A stretch of 64,000 bases of DNA, from contig FMBT01000479.1 of NCBI GenBank assembly GCA_900095095.1, forward strand, positions 18,432 to 82,431, read 5' to 3'. This document shows, piece by piece, positions 1 through 13,040 of the stretch. The notes under the pieces were generated by a model, which worked only from the letters and a program-made list of their open reading frames with translations, was not told the origin of the DNA and did not search any database. The stretch is from Fragilariopsis cylindrus CCMP1102 (taxonomy: Eukaryota > Bacillariophyta > Bacillariophyceae > Bacillariales > Bacillariaceae). Made by a program: the position numbers and the translations under genes. Each line of letters opens with the position of its first letter. Position 1 is the stretch's first letter.

Positions 1-72
1 ATTTGGTATTTTGTTCTCAAAGTGATTCATTTTCTAATTCTCTAATCTACTAATTATTCATTAATCTACTAG

Positions 73-798
73 GGGATATGATAGCGATCATGAGCGTGTA
101 GTAGGAGATGTAGGTATGGCAGGCGTTTCGATAGACACTCTTAAAGATATGGAGATCCTGTTTGATGGGATCGATTTGACTAAAGTTTCTGTAAGTATGA
201 CTATGAACGGAGCTGTGCTACCGATTCTTGCATTTTACGTTCAAGCGGCTATAGAACAAAGTCCCAACAAAGATCCAAGCGAGGTAATGGCTTCCCTGAA
301 AGGGACGATTCAAAACGATATTCTCAAAGAATTCATGGTTAGGAATACTTTTATTTATCCACCCGAACCATCAGTCAATAGAGTTATTGCAGATATCATG
401 GGATACACAGCAGTTCATATGACGAAATTCAATTCGATAAGTATATCAGGCTATCACTTACAAGAGGCAGGTGCTGATGCTGCAATTGAGATGGCATTTA
501 CGATTGCGGATGGCCTCGAGTATCTCCGAACTGCTGTGGATGTTGCCAAATTGAATGTTGACGACGTAGCCCCGAGACTTTCTTTCTTTTGGGGTATCGG
601 TCTTAATTTTTACACAGAGGTAAGGAAATGAAAAATGATGGTGCGAACGATCGATCATGACTGAGATAGATATTACATATTATTACTAATGGTCGTTTTG
701 AACTGTTTTTGATTTTGCTATTGTTTTTGTTATTGTTATTGATATTGATATTGATATTGATATTGATATTGGTATTGATGTTGATTCTGACCTTGTTA

Positions 799-837
<39 letters not shown>

Positions 838-2550
838 CTATTGCTACTTAGATCGCAAAAATGAGAGGCGCAAGGTGAGGAAATAATTAGTGTTACTTCC
901 CAAATTAACATTATCGTACTGTTATAAATCGTATCGTTCTCTTGTAGTGCGCTTCTCACTGATGTTGATTGCTACTACCGAAAATAGAAAGTTATGGGCC
1001 GAATCAGTTAAGGAAAAGTTCAATCCAAAGAATCGCAAATCTCTTCTTTTGAGAACACATTGTCAAACGAGTGGATATTCTTTGACGGAGACTCAGCCGA
1101 TGAACAACATCATTAGAACCACTATCGAGGCTATGGCGGCCGTCCAAGGTGGAACGCAGAGTCTTCATACTAATTCATACGACGAAGCAGTTGGACTCCC
1201 GACTGAACAATCTGCTCGAATAGCAAGAAATACTCAGTTGATTCTTCAAGAAGAGACAGGGATATCATCGGTCGCTGATCCTTGGGGAGGCAGCTACATG
1301 ATGGAATCCCTTACAGATGAACTGTACAACAAAGCGAAAGAAATCATGGTTCAGATCGAGAGCAAAGGTGGTATGACGGCTTTCGTTAACAACGGACATG
1401 CGAAACTTATGCTCGAAGAAAGTGCTGCGACAAAACAGGGTCGTGTAGATTCTGGTGCTGACGTCGTTGTTGGTGTCAATAAGTACCGACTGAACGCCGA
1501 AGATGAAGAATTAGAGAGAGTGGACGTCTTGCAAATCAATAATACCGACGTTAGAAAAAAGCAGATCGACCGAATGAATGAAATTAAAGCCTCTCGCGAC
1601 GACGATGCAGTACAATTGGCTCTAGCTAAGCTAGAAACAAGTGCTCGTAGCACTGAAAGTACTAGTACTGGAGATGACCCGAACAATCTAATGAGCCTCT
1701 GTATTGATTGTGCTAGAGTAAGGTAGGTTTTAACCACTTGTAGTGAAACACGAATAGATATTTCTGAAAATCTTGATCTTGCACCATTTCTGATTACATC
1801 CTCACCGTCATGGATTTTACCTTATTTTACTGGGGACATCGAACAAAGGTGTACGCTAGGAGAAATGTCACAAGCTTTGGAAAACGCTTGGGGCAGACAT
1901 GTTCCTAGTACATCCATGGTTCAAGGAGCATATGCTGCCTCCTTCAATTCAGGGAATTCTCAAGAAAACACAGAGAATTATCAATCGACCTTTAATATGG
2001 TCGAAGAATTTGAAGCGTCCGAAGGCCGACGACCTAGAATACTTATAGCTAAGATGGGTCAAGATGGACATGATCGTGGAGCCAAGGTTATTGCGAGTGG
2101 CTTTGCAGATTTGGGCTTTGACGTTGATATAGGACCATTGTTTCAGACCCCGAAAGAGGTAGCTCTACAAGCAATAGATTCTGATGTGCATATCATTGGT
2201 GTGTCAAGTCAAGCTGCCGGACACAAAACACTCTTACCCGCCCTGAAGAAGGTACGTGTTTGTATGAATATGTTTGAATGTGTTTGTGTGCTTATTCAGT
2301 TCTATTATTTTTGTATTCGTTTCGATTTGATCCCATTCATATTTCTAACGTTTAATTTTATCATTAATAGGAACTCGAGGATCTTGGAGCTGACCATATG
2401 GTGGTTGTAGCAGGTGGTGTTATTCCTCATTCAGACTACGACTATTTGCTTAAGGAGACGAAGTCTTGCGCTGCTATATTTGGACCTGGAACAAGAATCG
2501 TTGATGCTGCCAAAGAAGTTTTGAATGTGATCCCTCGGAACCTTCAATAA
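73..2550 (+). CDS. MUT: Methylmalonyl-CoA mutase, 3' part of gene (5' end outside window)
   Basis: Adenosylcobalamin-dependent isomerase that converts (R)-methylmalonyl-CoA to succinyl-CoA, normally in the mitochondrial matrix in propionyl-CoA breakdown. Exons read: 73-619, 852-874, 988-1722, 1849-2251 and 2371-2550; bases 1-72 are the end of an intron (acceptor CTACTAG). The family hallmarks are all present: the substrate-barrel segments [14 protein letters not shown] and [15 protein letters not shown], then QTSGYSLTE and [20 protein letters not shown], and the C-terminal B12-binding domain with [11 protein letters not shown] (DxHxxG, the His that ligates cobalt) and [18 protein letters not shown]. 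The second exon here is only 23 nt and encodes IAKMRGA plus a split Arg; without it the conserved [18 protein letters not shown] block is lost. The protein ends [23 protein letters not shown], the usual family end. It is unlike the bacterial two-subunit enzyme: a single chain carries both domains. The N-terminus and targeting peptide are not in the window. Confidence 0.95.
737..838. repeat. Hexanucleotide microsatellites in a MUT intron
   Basis: Two simple repeats lie inside the 232-nt intron before the microexon: about six copies of TTGATA (737-771) and about six copies of GTTGTC (801-838). They make the intron length prone to slippage. Confidence 0.9.
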
Positions 2551-3222
2551 AGAGATCGACCAGAATTGGTTTATTTGATACATGATACACTAGAGTAGAA
2601 GATAAATACCCCATATATAGTATCATTTGATGTATAGGAACCAACTTTAACCCTATCAAACCCTACACATTTTCCTCATTACAATATGTTTAGCGCTACA
2701 TTTTATCGATAGGAGCAGTATTAGTAATGACGATACATGTATGATTGATTATTTTCTTCCATCATATTGATGATGAACAATAGAATTAATTTCACAGGTG
2801 AGCTAATATTCTTCGTGTATTATTATTTGGTCGGAATACGCCAGTGCTTCGAAGCTTACTGTATACAATGAATGTAATGTTGCATGTAGAATTAAAATGC
2901 ATACGCTATGTTCAACGAGATTCATCCCAACATGCCATGAATGAGAAGAATGAAAAAATGGTAACTCCAGTACAAATGCTTGAAAGGCCTAATCTAATGG
3001 TTCACATTTTACAAAAATCATTCTGGATATTTTGAGGAAATAACCATTTTAATTGAATGTGTTAGACTATCTCAGTCCTATCGTGGCATTCGACGACTTT
3101 CATCCGATAAATGAACAAAGAAAGCGGTATCGCAGATGATATCTATTGAATGTACGATTAGTTACTATTGTATAAAAGGAAGTCAACCGAAATAACGAAT
3201 TGTTTGGTATGATATAAATGAT
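2551..3222. other. Intergenic region between MUT and histone H3
   Basis: About 670 bp between the MUT stop and the conserved 3' block of H3. The two genes converge here, so this holds both 3' ends. A 63-codon open frame at 2844-3035 has no family resemblance and I do not call it. Confidence 0.6.
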
Positions 3223-3266
3223 TTGAATTTCTGTTTCAAAATGTGGAGATTAAAATCTCCGGTTTG
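3223..3266 (-). terminator. Histone H3 mRNA 3' element with stem-loop
   Basis: Read on the minus strand, 58 nt after the H3 stop, this 44-bp block is identical to the block after histone H4 (4922-4965). It contains a perfect 6-bp stem with a UUUA loop, GGAGATTTTAATCTCC (3245-3260), flanked 5' by CAAACC and 3' by ACA and a conserved GAAACAGAAATT. Stem length, tetraloop and position match the replication-dependent histone stem-loop bound by SLBP; the downstream part could play the role of the histone downstream element. The role is inferred from structure. Confidence 0.75.
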
Positions 3267-3323
3267 TTTTTGTTTTGTTGTTATGACACAACGCCCTAAA
3301 CATCACTCATAAGAGAGAGTTGT

Positions 3324-4852
<1,529 letters not shown>

Positions 4853-4921
4853 ACAGCGTTCACACGTTGTTTAGCTATTGCACTTTCTGTAGGAAGATCG
4901 TTAATAACAAAAACAAAAAAA

Positions 4922-4965
4922 CAAACCGGAGATTTTAATCTCCACATTTTGAAACAGAAATTCAA
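4922..4965 (+). terminator. Histone H4 mRNA 3' element with stem-loop
   Basis: 44 bp identical to the block after H3; hairpin at 4928-4943 (6-bp stem, UUUA loop), 75 nt after the H4 stop, followed by GAAACAGAAATT. Identity of this untranslated block in the two genes, against unrelated sequence outside it, points to a selected RNA-processing signal. Confidence 0.75.
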
Positions 4966-5909
4966 GGATTAATTTCATTCATACATTTACTGTTCGTTAA
5001 TTTACCACGATAATATTCTCGTACATTGTATAATACCGTACATAATCAATCCATTTTTCTCTTTTATTATCTATACATTAAAGCTTCTCTATTTCAAACT
5101 TTGAATTATGTGCTATAATATCCATACTAATCCATACGACGTATCTTACGAATGATTGTACTAGCAAGATGACCAAATTATTGTATGTACAGTAACAGTA
5201 GTAACAAATCAATTTCTTCCTTTCTTTAGTTCTCTATTTATCTCTTTTTTTCATGTGTGAGTTACTAGCATGTGCTCCATTGCTTCGCTTCTCATTTTGA
5301 TATATGGTGTGTAATTGGAAACTCACCCAGTATTGTAGCTATGTTTAATCTGATCATATTGTGAGATCAGCTGCACGAAAGTTAAACTTTGATGATGCTG
5401 CACGAAAGTTAAACTTTGATGATGAACCACATGGTGAACTTTCCGGCATACTGTATAGAATAGCATATCATCCAATCCCATCTGCAAATTTAGTCGGCAC
5501 AAGCAAAATAGCTCGCTAGGTATGCCCCGTCTTTTTTACGACATACTGCACTAGCGGAGTTAGAAAGCAGCTACATACATTGTATACAGAATTGTAGGTT
5601 TAATAGACAATATGTTTTTTTACTCTTCGTCGGTTTAGCTTCACTATTTCGTATTATTTAAAATGAGATTTTACACTTTTGAAGACGGAAAGGTTCTAGC
5701 AAATTAATGATTGCATGCTTTTATCGTTTGTACTCTATACCGGCTCGTCATCTCATTCACTATAAACTTCAAATCAAACCGTGACGTTCTCTGTGTAGAC
5801 AGCATTGTTTTATTTCGTTCACTGAATGATTCTTTCTGTACTACTATTATCAACTGCGCTCTATGATCCTATACAAAGATACGTATAGCATTTTCTTTTT
5901 CAGTCAAGA
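4966..5909. other. Intergenic region, convergent H4 and fibrillin genes
   Basis: About 940 bp of AT-rich DNA downstream of two convergent genes. I see no gene. It contains one short tandem duplication (5370-5423), listed separately. Confidence 0.6.
5370..5423. repeat. 27-bp tandem duplication
   Basis: GCTGCACGAAAGTTAAACTT plus seven more bases, repeated exactly once (5370-5396 and 5397-5423). Each unit contains the palindrome AAAGTTAAACTTT. Confidence 0.9.
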
Positions 5910-7233
5910 TCAATTCTCGATATCTGACGGTGCTTTAACTCCATCCGAGTCATCGTCATCGTCGGCAGCACTATTATTTTCTTCGTCGTCACTTTCGACA
6001 ACAATAACTGCATCGACGGTAGTATCATCTGCAAGCTCATCATCGTCATCGTCATCAACGGCAAGCTCGTCATCATCAACGTCTTCTTCTTCTTCAACAA
6101 CAACAGAAGCGTCAACCTTCTGGTCGTCTACTTTAACGAAAACGCGAATCTGTTCAACGGGACCAACCTTGCTACGACTAACACGAATTGATTCATCGAG
6201 GACGGTCGTTTCAAATGATCCTGCATTAAGAAATTCTCCAAAGGGAATGTTAATACCAAGGACATCTGCACCACTTGGCTCGAGCTGCTGAGATTTTCCC
6301 GCAACGTTGACTGAAACGCAAAAAAAAGGAATAGAATGAAGAAAATCAAAATAATGAATGAATTAATGGTGAGTGCATTCAACCCAATGAGAATCAGCAG
6401 GAAGGAAAGGTATAAATCAACCCACGTTTTTTTCGTCTAGAAAGCCAATTTCACTTCTCTTTCACACATGAAGACCATACTGAATGATTTTTGCAAGCAT
6501 CCAAACAAAAACTCAAGTATCTGTACTTACTGACTACACTCTGAAGACTGAGCTTAGTTTTGATTACCGGTATCACAGCTTCTACCTCTGCCTTATGCTT
6601 TAATACGACCTTGGTATCACTAACTTTCAGGGGATTAATATCCAAATCTTTAATGGCATCGGGAAGATCTTTCAGAAATGATGACAATACATTAGGGGGT
6701 GCATAATTAATAATGTGATCGATGGAATCTATACTGTTTGAGGACTCCCCGTACTTAATACGTTGTACGACTTCGATAGAATCATTCAAGGTATCCTTAA
6801 TGTCTTTGATAGGACCCTCATTAAGGAAAGGAATTTTACTTGTATCAATAATGTTCGTGTTTTTGGGAAATGCACTACTATAACTGCACAGAAGCGTCCA
6901 ATCTCCAACAAGTAAAGACGTATCGGTTGGAGAATCTGTTAAATTTTCAAGTTTCTCGACAGCATCCCGAAAGGATTCTTTTGCTTTCGAATCGACAAGT
7001 AGAACACCATATTGTGATTTCAAATCTCTAGTTAACTCCATTAATTCTTCTTTAGCTATCGACTTGTCTGGATCGACGACTGAGACTACAACATCTTCGA
7101 CTTCGGCGGCTACTGAGAAAACAGCAGTAGATGCAATTCGTCGGCTGCCAACTGCGGAATGTGTGACGAAAGCTGACGACAAAGAACTTGGCGAAAATAG
7201 CACGGAGAACGTAGTAAGGAAGATGATCCTCAT
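5910..7233 (-). CDS. Plastid lipid-associated protein (PAP/fibrillin family)
   Basis: Fibrillins bind lipids in plastoglobules and thylakoids. Two exons: 7233-6531 and 6310-5910 (donor GTAAGT, acceptor TTTCAG). I chose the ATG at 7233 because it starts a compact signal peptide (MRIIFLTTFSVLF...LSSAF); an in-frame ATG at 7257 adds eight residues. SAFV at the cleavage site is an ASAFAP-like plastid signal. The mature part has the fibrillin N-block (KEELMELTRDLKSQYGVLLV), the LVGDWTLLCSYSSAFPKN motif, and the C-terminal lipocalin-like block with FLNAGSFETTVLDESIRVSR. The last ~65 residues form a very acidic D/E/S/V-rich tail that ordinary fibrillins lack. Protein about 367 residues. Confidence 0.88.
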
Positions 7234-7257
7234 ATTGTTGATGTGGTCAATAGTCAA

Positions 7258-7622
7258 TTGTAGTAGGAAATATTGAATATAATATTATGTTTGTGTCTCT
7301 TCTTTCTATTATATCTTGTGAATGAATGATGGATGGATACGGTACTATTTCAAAGATTGTTCTTCATTTTGTGTGATGTCGATTTTTCCAGCAGTTTCAA
7401 GTCTCTGCTGTGATTCACATTTGAAAAAAAAGATACAAATGGTAGATAGTATAGATACATTAGTAGCTATTATACGTATGTATAGAATTCAAAATCGAAA
7501 CCCGTGTACCAACCAACACAAAAAACTAACCCAAAACACAATTCGAGCCAAATAAGACAAGAAAACAAATTGCTTGTGCGTCGTAGACATCAACGTGCTT
7601 ACATCTTCTATCTTACTGCACA
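7258..7622. other. Intergenic, divergent fibrillin and GPKOW promoters
   Basis: Short AT-rich spacer between two divergent genes; it must hold both promoters. No recognisable motif or RNA gene. Confidence 0.5.
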
Positions 7623-9566
7623 ATGAGTAGAAATGACGAAAAAATAAAGAGTGCCATGGATGGGGAAGCTGGAGGAGGAGGAGTGAAGAAATTTGGCTTT
7701 TCGCTGACGGCCAACAAAAAGGGGGGCAAAAAACGAGGCACAACAACAGCATCGTCGTCGTCGTCGTCGTCGACGACCGCAGCAGCAGCAGCAGCAGCAG
7801 CGTTCGCATTTGATGATCCCGACGATGACGATTTGCGAAATGAAGATGACATCAACCCTGACATTCCAAAGAAACCTCTTGTTATTCCTCTCCAACAAGA
7901 TAAGAGAAAATCTCTACAGGAACAAGCAAGGTCGCGGCGACAAAATGAACTTAATAGGATACAACAACAACAACAACAACAACAACCGGACGTTGTCCGA
8001 AGCAATAATGACCCAAAAGACATCAACGATAACGGCAGCAGCAATATAATAGTGAAAAATGAGCAGCAAAATGACAATGACGTTAGTACAACTAGTAATA
8101 TCAACAGCAGCAACAATGACATATTGATGTCTGAGGAAGATCGAGCTGCTATACTGGCCTTGCAACGAGAGGCTTCGGCAGCTCAAGGGACGGGTGGGGA
8201 TGATGATAATCGTAATGGTAACAATAAAAGAGTTATCGCCTCGTCTAGTAATACATTTCAGCATAATAATCGAGATGACGATCAAAAACAGTTCGAAAAC
8301 GATATTGAACAATTGCCCCCTGATATTTCTGTTGAGTCCCAAGTGTACAAGGCAGTTCCCATAAGTGAATTTGGAGCAGCTATGTTACGGGGTATGGGTT
8401 GGAGTGGTGGAAATAATAATGATCGCAATGGAAAGAATAGGAAAAATAATGACCCGACTACGATGCCAAGACCGTCTCGGTTAGGATTGGGAGCGACACC
8501 GAAAATGAATGCGTCGGGAGATGCTCCCGATACGCACGCTCGTCGTCGACCACGACGACAGGATCAAGTACAACGTGAAGAAAAATTAAGGAGACAACAA
8601 GAAGATATGGAACGAGATCGACAAAAGCAATTCGCCATGGATAAACAAAGAGTGCTGCAAATCGGGAGTATTGTTTTTGTGGTAGTCACGGATAATACTG
8701 AAACACGACAGCGACAGAGACGGGCCATTATTAAAAAATTAACAGGGGTTCCCGGGCTTAATATGATACTAGTAAAATACGAGGGAGAGGCTACGACAAC
8801 AAAGATGAAGAAGGGTAATATTGAAATGGTAGAACGTAGTGATATAGAAGAGAAACCGTTTCAAGAAGTAGATGAAAAAATTGAAAAGGTGAAAGATAAT
8901 GATAAAGAAGTATTAGTCAAAAGGGAAGATTCTGACCAAAGAAATCGCGATCGTCGTCATCGAGATGAAGGGAGATACGAAAGAAATGATCGCAAAAGAA
9001 ATTCCGATGATCGACGACGAGATAAGAATAATGAGTACGATGAAAGAGATCGTGATCGTGACAATGATCGCCACAAACGAAGGCGTGACGATGACAAACG
9101 TCGTGACGATGAAAAACGCCACAAAAAAAGTTCAAGGGATATCCCATCTGCTTCCAGGAAAATAGAATCCAACCACCATAATAGTAATCCTTCGGCGACT
9201 ATGACTTCGTGGTTGATTCCAAATATTCGAGTTCGTGTTATTTCGTCGAAGTATGGGGGGTCCGTCTATAAAGAGAAGGGGGTCGTTGTCGATGTGACGA
9301 GGAGGGGAGTAGCGACCTTGAGGATGGGTAATGGACAGGTAATCAATGTGGCGGAACGACATTTAGAAACTGCCCTACCGAAAGCCGGAGGTAATTCCAT
9401 AATATTAAGTGGAGACCAGCGACATTCCAAGGGACGTTTACTGGAACGAGATTCTAAGAAAAATCGTGGTGTTGTACAGGTATTTGAGGACATGTCTGTT
9501 ATTACTACCTCACTGGATGAAATGGCGGAATGGTGCGGCCCCTTAGATGACGACTTGGAAAATTAG
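7623..9566 (+). CDS. GPKOW: G-patch and KOW domain spliceosome factor (GPKOW / Spp2 / MOS2 type)
   Basis: Nuclear pre-mRNA splicing protein; yeast Spp2 and human GPKOW bind the DEAH helicase Prp2/DHX16 through the G-patch and activate it. Single exon, 647 residues. In order: the KFGFSL motif (about 23-28) typical of the GPKOW N-terminus; poly-Ser/Thr/Ala and poly-Gln tracts; YKAVPISEFGAAMLRGMGW (about 241-259), the core G-patch start, followed by RPSRLGLGATPK; a first KOW-like segment (about 345-405); an Arg/Asp/Lys-rich RD/RE region (about 440-515); and from 530 the C-terminal KOW unit ending SLDEMAEWCGPLDDD, which matches the human end. The G-patch is degenerate in its middle, with an Asn-rich insertion. 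The trinucleotide repeats at 7751-7802 are coding. Confidence 0.88.
   Translation: MSRNDEKIKSAMDGEAGGGGVKKFGFSLTANKKGGKKRGTTTASSSSSSSTTAAAAAAAAFAFDDPDDDDLRNEDDINPDIPKKPLVIPLQQDKRKSLQEQARSRRQNELNRIQQQQQQQQPDVVRSNNDPKDINDNGSSNIIVKNEQQNDNDVSTTSNINSSNNDILMSEEDRAAILALQREASAAQGTGGDDDNRNGNNKRVIASSSNTFQHNNRDDDQKQFENDIEQLPPDISVESQVYKAVPISEFGAAMLRGMGWSGGNNNDRNGKNRKNNDPTTMPRPSRLGLGATPKMNASGDAPDTHARRRPRRQDQVQREEKLRRQQEDMERDRQKQFAMDKQRVLQIGSIVFVVVTDNTETRQRQRRAIIKKLTGVPGLNMILVKYEGEATTTKMKKGNIEMVERSDIEEKPFQEVDEKIEKVKDNDKEVLVKREDSDQRNRDRRHRDEGRYERNDRKRNSDDRRRDKNNEYDERDRDRDNDRHKRRRDDDKRRDDEKRHKKSSRDIPSASRKIESNHHNSNPSATMTSWLIPNIRVRVISSKYGGSVYKEKGVVVDVTRRGVATLRMGNGQVINVAERHLETALPKAGGNSIILSGDQRHSKGRLLERDSKKNRGVVQVFEDMSVITTSLDEMAEWCGPLDDDLEN
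7751..7802. repeat. Coding trinucleotide repeats (TCG)n and (GCA)n
   Basis: Uninterrupted TCG then GCA triplets inside the GPKOW gene, encoding Ser, Thr and Ala runs. Antisense open frames across this stretch come from the repeat itself. Confidence 0.9.
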
Positions 9567-10137
9567 TAGAAGTCCTGATCATCTCCTCATGGGAATTTTG
9601 TCCCGTCTAGCCATAATAATGGTCTTCAAGGATTCATTCTTATATTAAAAAGCATTAATTTTTTTTCTGTTACACTTCTTTCTACCTGGAGCTAGTTAAA
9701 TGATTCATCCTTTACTGGCGGCAAATATCTAATACAAACACTAAGAAGGCCTACTATTCAATAGGTAGCTAACTTTGCTAGTAAGTTTAAAAGTGTTGCC
9801 GTACAGTATTACAGTAGCGACTTCTTTCGATTAAAAAAAACCTTAACCCTATTTTACATAAAATTGCACGTAAAACGAGAGGCTGCAATTGTACGTGTTA
9901 TATAAGGCATAATCTATAATCTCAAACGCACACATCATCATTCAAATCATTTCATGCATCCGTCATATGAGAAGAATACCGCTAGTAAGTAAATCCATCA
10001 TCTCCGTCGTCTAATAACAAAATAATGCCCACAGTTCAATGTACTCGCACCGGCAGCAACTTTTGAATCAATCGTCTGTGGAACTCTCTCTCTCTCTCTC
10101 TCGCACAATAAAGCAAATACCTCCGTTCTAATAGACG
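9567..10137. other. Intergenic region upstream of KEA
   Basis: 570 bp without a gene. It holds the GPKOW 3' end and the KEA promoter, plus a CT dinucleotide repeat just upstream of the KEA start (10084-10101). Confidence 0.55.
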
Positions 10138-13040
10138 ATGAAAAAGTTCCTCCGAGCTAAGGACAATTCTAGCAGAGACAATACCTCATCCCCAATGAAA
10201 TATGGGTGTCTTTTCTTGATGTTGATCTGCACTTCTGGATTCCTGGTTGGCAAATCTTTTGCCTTCAACAATGGCCCGAGTTTTAGTGTCTCGTCAAGAA
10301 TACCATCGAGAAGTATCGCAGCGGTCACTTCCTATCGAAACGCTCCATCGGTATTTCTTGCACAGAAAACCTCTGTTCAATTAGAGGAAGAGGTGAGTTT
10401 TCATTTTGTTTTTGTATGTTGTCTGATTACTGTAACGAAAATCTTAAAATAACTGCTAAGTTTATGCATTTGTATCTAACGATGACTTCGATTACTCCTC
10501 CGTACATGTTTTAAAAAAAATATACACAGGATTTTTCCGGTCACAACAAAAACAATCTCTGTAATAATTGGACGAAACGAAGATTGCAGTCCTGCAAACA
10601 CTTTGCAGCACGGACACGGATTTTGATGAGTCGGGTTGTGTTTTGGAAAACGACAAAAGGAAAAAGTCTCATAGCTGCAGCGGCCTTATCATTCGCGTTG
10701 ATCTTTGGTTCGGGACAACAAATTAGCACGTACACACCGGTTCCGATAACTCCAACGACGGAAGTTCATGTTTTGGCTAGTCGAGGTGGTGCAGATGCAG
10801 CATCAACTAGTGTCCAAAAGCAACCATTACGATCACGGACAAAGTTAATGACATTTAATAAAAAAGAAAGCAACAGTAAGACAGTAGTAGTGAAGGAGGC
10901 TGTAGTGACGGCTGCAGATTCTACGTCCCGAACGTTTAAAGAAGCAATGGTTGAGTTGGGAAGATTTATGAAAGGTCCCAAATCAGATACATTATGGTTG
11001 CTATTGGCCACGGCGTTGATTACACCTCTATGTCAAATGGTTGGAGCTTCACCGATCCTTGGATTTTTAGCATCAGGTATGCTTTTAGGGCCGAACGGTT
11101 TCGGTTTAATTGGTGGTATTCACGCGACAGAAACATTGGCTGAACTTGGAATCGTCTTCTTTCTTTTCGAAATGGGACTCGAACTCAGTGTTGCTCGACT
11201 TTTGAGTATGAAACGGGACGTTTTTGGATTAGGATTATCACAATTTCTTTGCTCTGCCTTAGCGATTGCGGGTGTTGGAAAGATTTTGAAACTCCCAGCG
11301 AACGCCCTAGTAGTAATAGGAGGTGGTCTGGCATTGTCGAGTTCAGCCTTTGTTTTGCAGCTTCTCAAAGACAAAAACCAAATGGCCACCCGATTCGGAA
11401 AGGCTTCCTTTGGTGTTCTTCTCTTTCAGGACTTGGCAGTTGTACCGTTGTTAGTCGTCACTCCTATTTTGGCCGGAGGCGGAAGTGGCTTGGCAGCTGC
11501 CCTAGGAAGTGCTGTCTTGAAGGCCGGCATTGCCCTTGGAGCCATTACGCTTGCCGGTCGGTACGTTTTAAATCCATTGTTTAAGACTGTTGCATCGTCA
11601 CAATCGCAGGAGGCGTTTCTTGGGGTTATCTTATTAACGGTTCTTAGTATGTCATTTATGACAGAGGGATTAGGATTGAGTAATACATTGGGGGCCTTTC
11701 TTGCTGGTGTCCTTCTTTCGGAAACAAAATATCGATACCAGGTAGAGGCTGACATCGCGCCTTTCCGTGGGGTCTTGTTGGGGTTGTTTTTTGTGACTGT
11801 TGGTTTTGAAATCGATCTTGCTTTAATCTTTTCAAACTTGCCAGCGGTTTCCGCAATCGTTTTTGGGATAATGGCTATTAAAACAATTGTCTTGACTTGT
11901 CTGAGTTTAGCTTTTGGTCTTAGTCTGTCAGTTTCACAACAAACAGGTCTTGTTCTTAGTCAGGGTGGTGAATTTGCCTTCGTCGCATTTGGTTTAGCCA
12001 GGTCACTGGGTATTCTCGATACGCCAACAACCAAGCTATTGTTGACCAGTGTTAGTCTTACTATGGCCTTAACTCCTGCCATGGCATCGATTGGGGGAAA
12101 GGTTGCCAAGGCACTTGAAGAAAAAAGCGACTTCACTCACTATCTTGGTCAAGATCGTGATGCTAATGAAATTACACAAGGAGAAAGTGGGGATGACTTT
12201 GCCGTTGTAATTGGTTATGGAGCGGTTGGAAAAGTTGTGTGTGACTTGCTGGATCGCAAACTGATTAAATATGTCGGTATAGAAAATGATCCAAACAAGG
12301 CCATACAGGCACGAAATGCTGGTCTTCCAGTCTTTTATGGTGATATTGGTCGTCAGGAAGTTGCAGATGCTTTCAATGTTGGTAAAGCCAAAGCAGTGGT
12401 AGTGTGTATTTCGGACAAAGACCAAGCGAACCGTGCAGTGATTGCTTTGCGAAGATGGTATCCCGATATGAAGATCTTCAGTCGCGCAAAGGATAAGGAT
12501 CACGCATATCGTTTGCAATCAACGCTAAATGTAGCTGCTATGGTACCCATCCTTCCCGAGGATAACTTGTTGTTGACACTTCCGTTCGGCGGAGCTGTTT
12601 TGAAGGCACTAGGGGGAACACCAGAAGAAGTGAATGCCATCCTAGAATCGAAGCGTAAGGAAGTGATGAGCGGAAGATCTCTAGTCGAATCCGAAGAAGA
12701 TATGGCACTGGTACAGTTAGGTATTGATCCAGAAGAGAGGAGGGCAGAAAGGAAGAAAGAAAGTAATAGTAATAACACCTCCTCTTCTGCTAAAAGCCGA
12801 ATAGAGGAGACTAAGGAAAAGAGTCCTTTTGTTGCAGAGGTCATTGGAGATGTCTGCCCAGAGGCCGAAGAGGATTTTGAACCTGAAATAGTTATCGAGA
12901 CTATTTTCAATGAGGAGGAGAACAAAAACGGCGACGTTGAAGTTGTGGAAGTAGTAGTATCTGCATTAGAAGTAGTATCTGACGAGGATGTGAATGGAGA
13001 TGTTGCTGAATTAGAAGCTGTATCTGACCCAAAGAAATAG
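10138..13040 (+). CDS. Plastid-type K+/H+ antiporter (KEA / KefB family, CPA2)
   Basis: Monovalent cation/proton antiporter, probably of the plastid envelope or thylakoid. Exons 10138-10392 and 10530-13040, donor GTGAGT, acceptor TACACAG; 921 residues. A signal peptide (MKYGCLFLMLICTSGFLVGK from the in-frame ATG at 10195) is followed by SFAF, an ASAFAP-like plastid signal; either ATG could be the start. After a Ser/Thr/Lys-rich linker come the CPA2 membrane domain (from SDTLWLLLATALITPL; core motifs LGFLASGMLLGPNGFG, FFLFEMGLELS, LLFQDLAVVPLLVV, LSNTLGAFLAGVLLSETKYR and FVTVGFEIDL) and a cytosolic RCK_N/TrkA-N Rossmann domain (VVIGYGAVGKVVCDLL, then GIENDP, VFYGDIGR and VVVCISDKDQANRAV). The C-terminus is a ~130-residue acidic tail. 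Resembles plant KEA1-3 and bacterial KefB; which KEA subgroup is not resolved. Confidence 0.92.

Noticed and set aside
2844-3035. 63-codon ORF after MUT
   Set aside because: No homology, no codon bias, lies in a convergent 3' region.
7608-8342. Several long minus-strand frames over the GPKOW 5' end
   Set aside because: They are runs of Leu, Cys, Ser or Arg created by the reverse complement of coding trinucleotide repeats.
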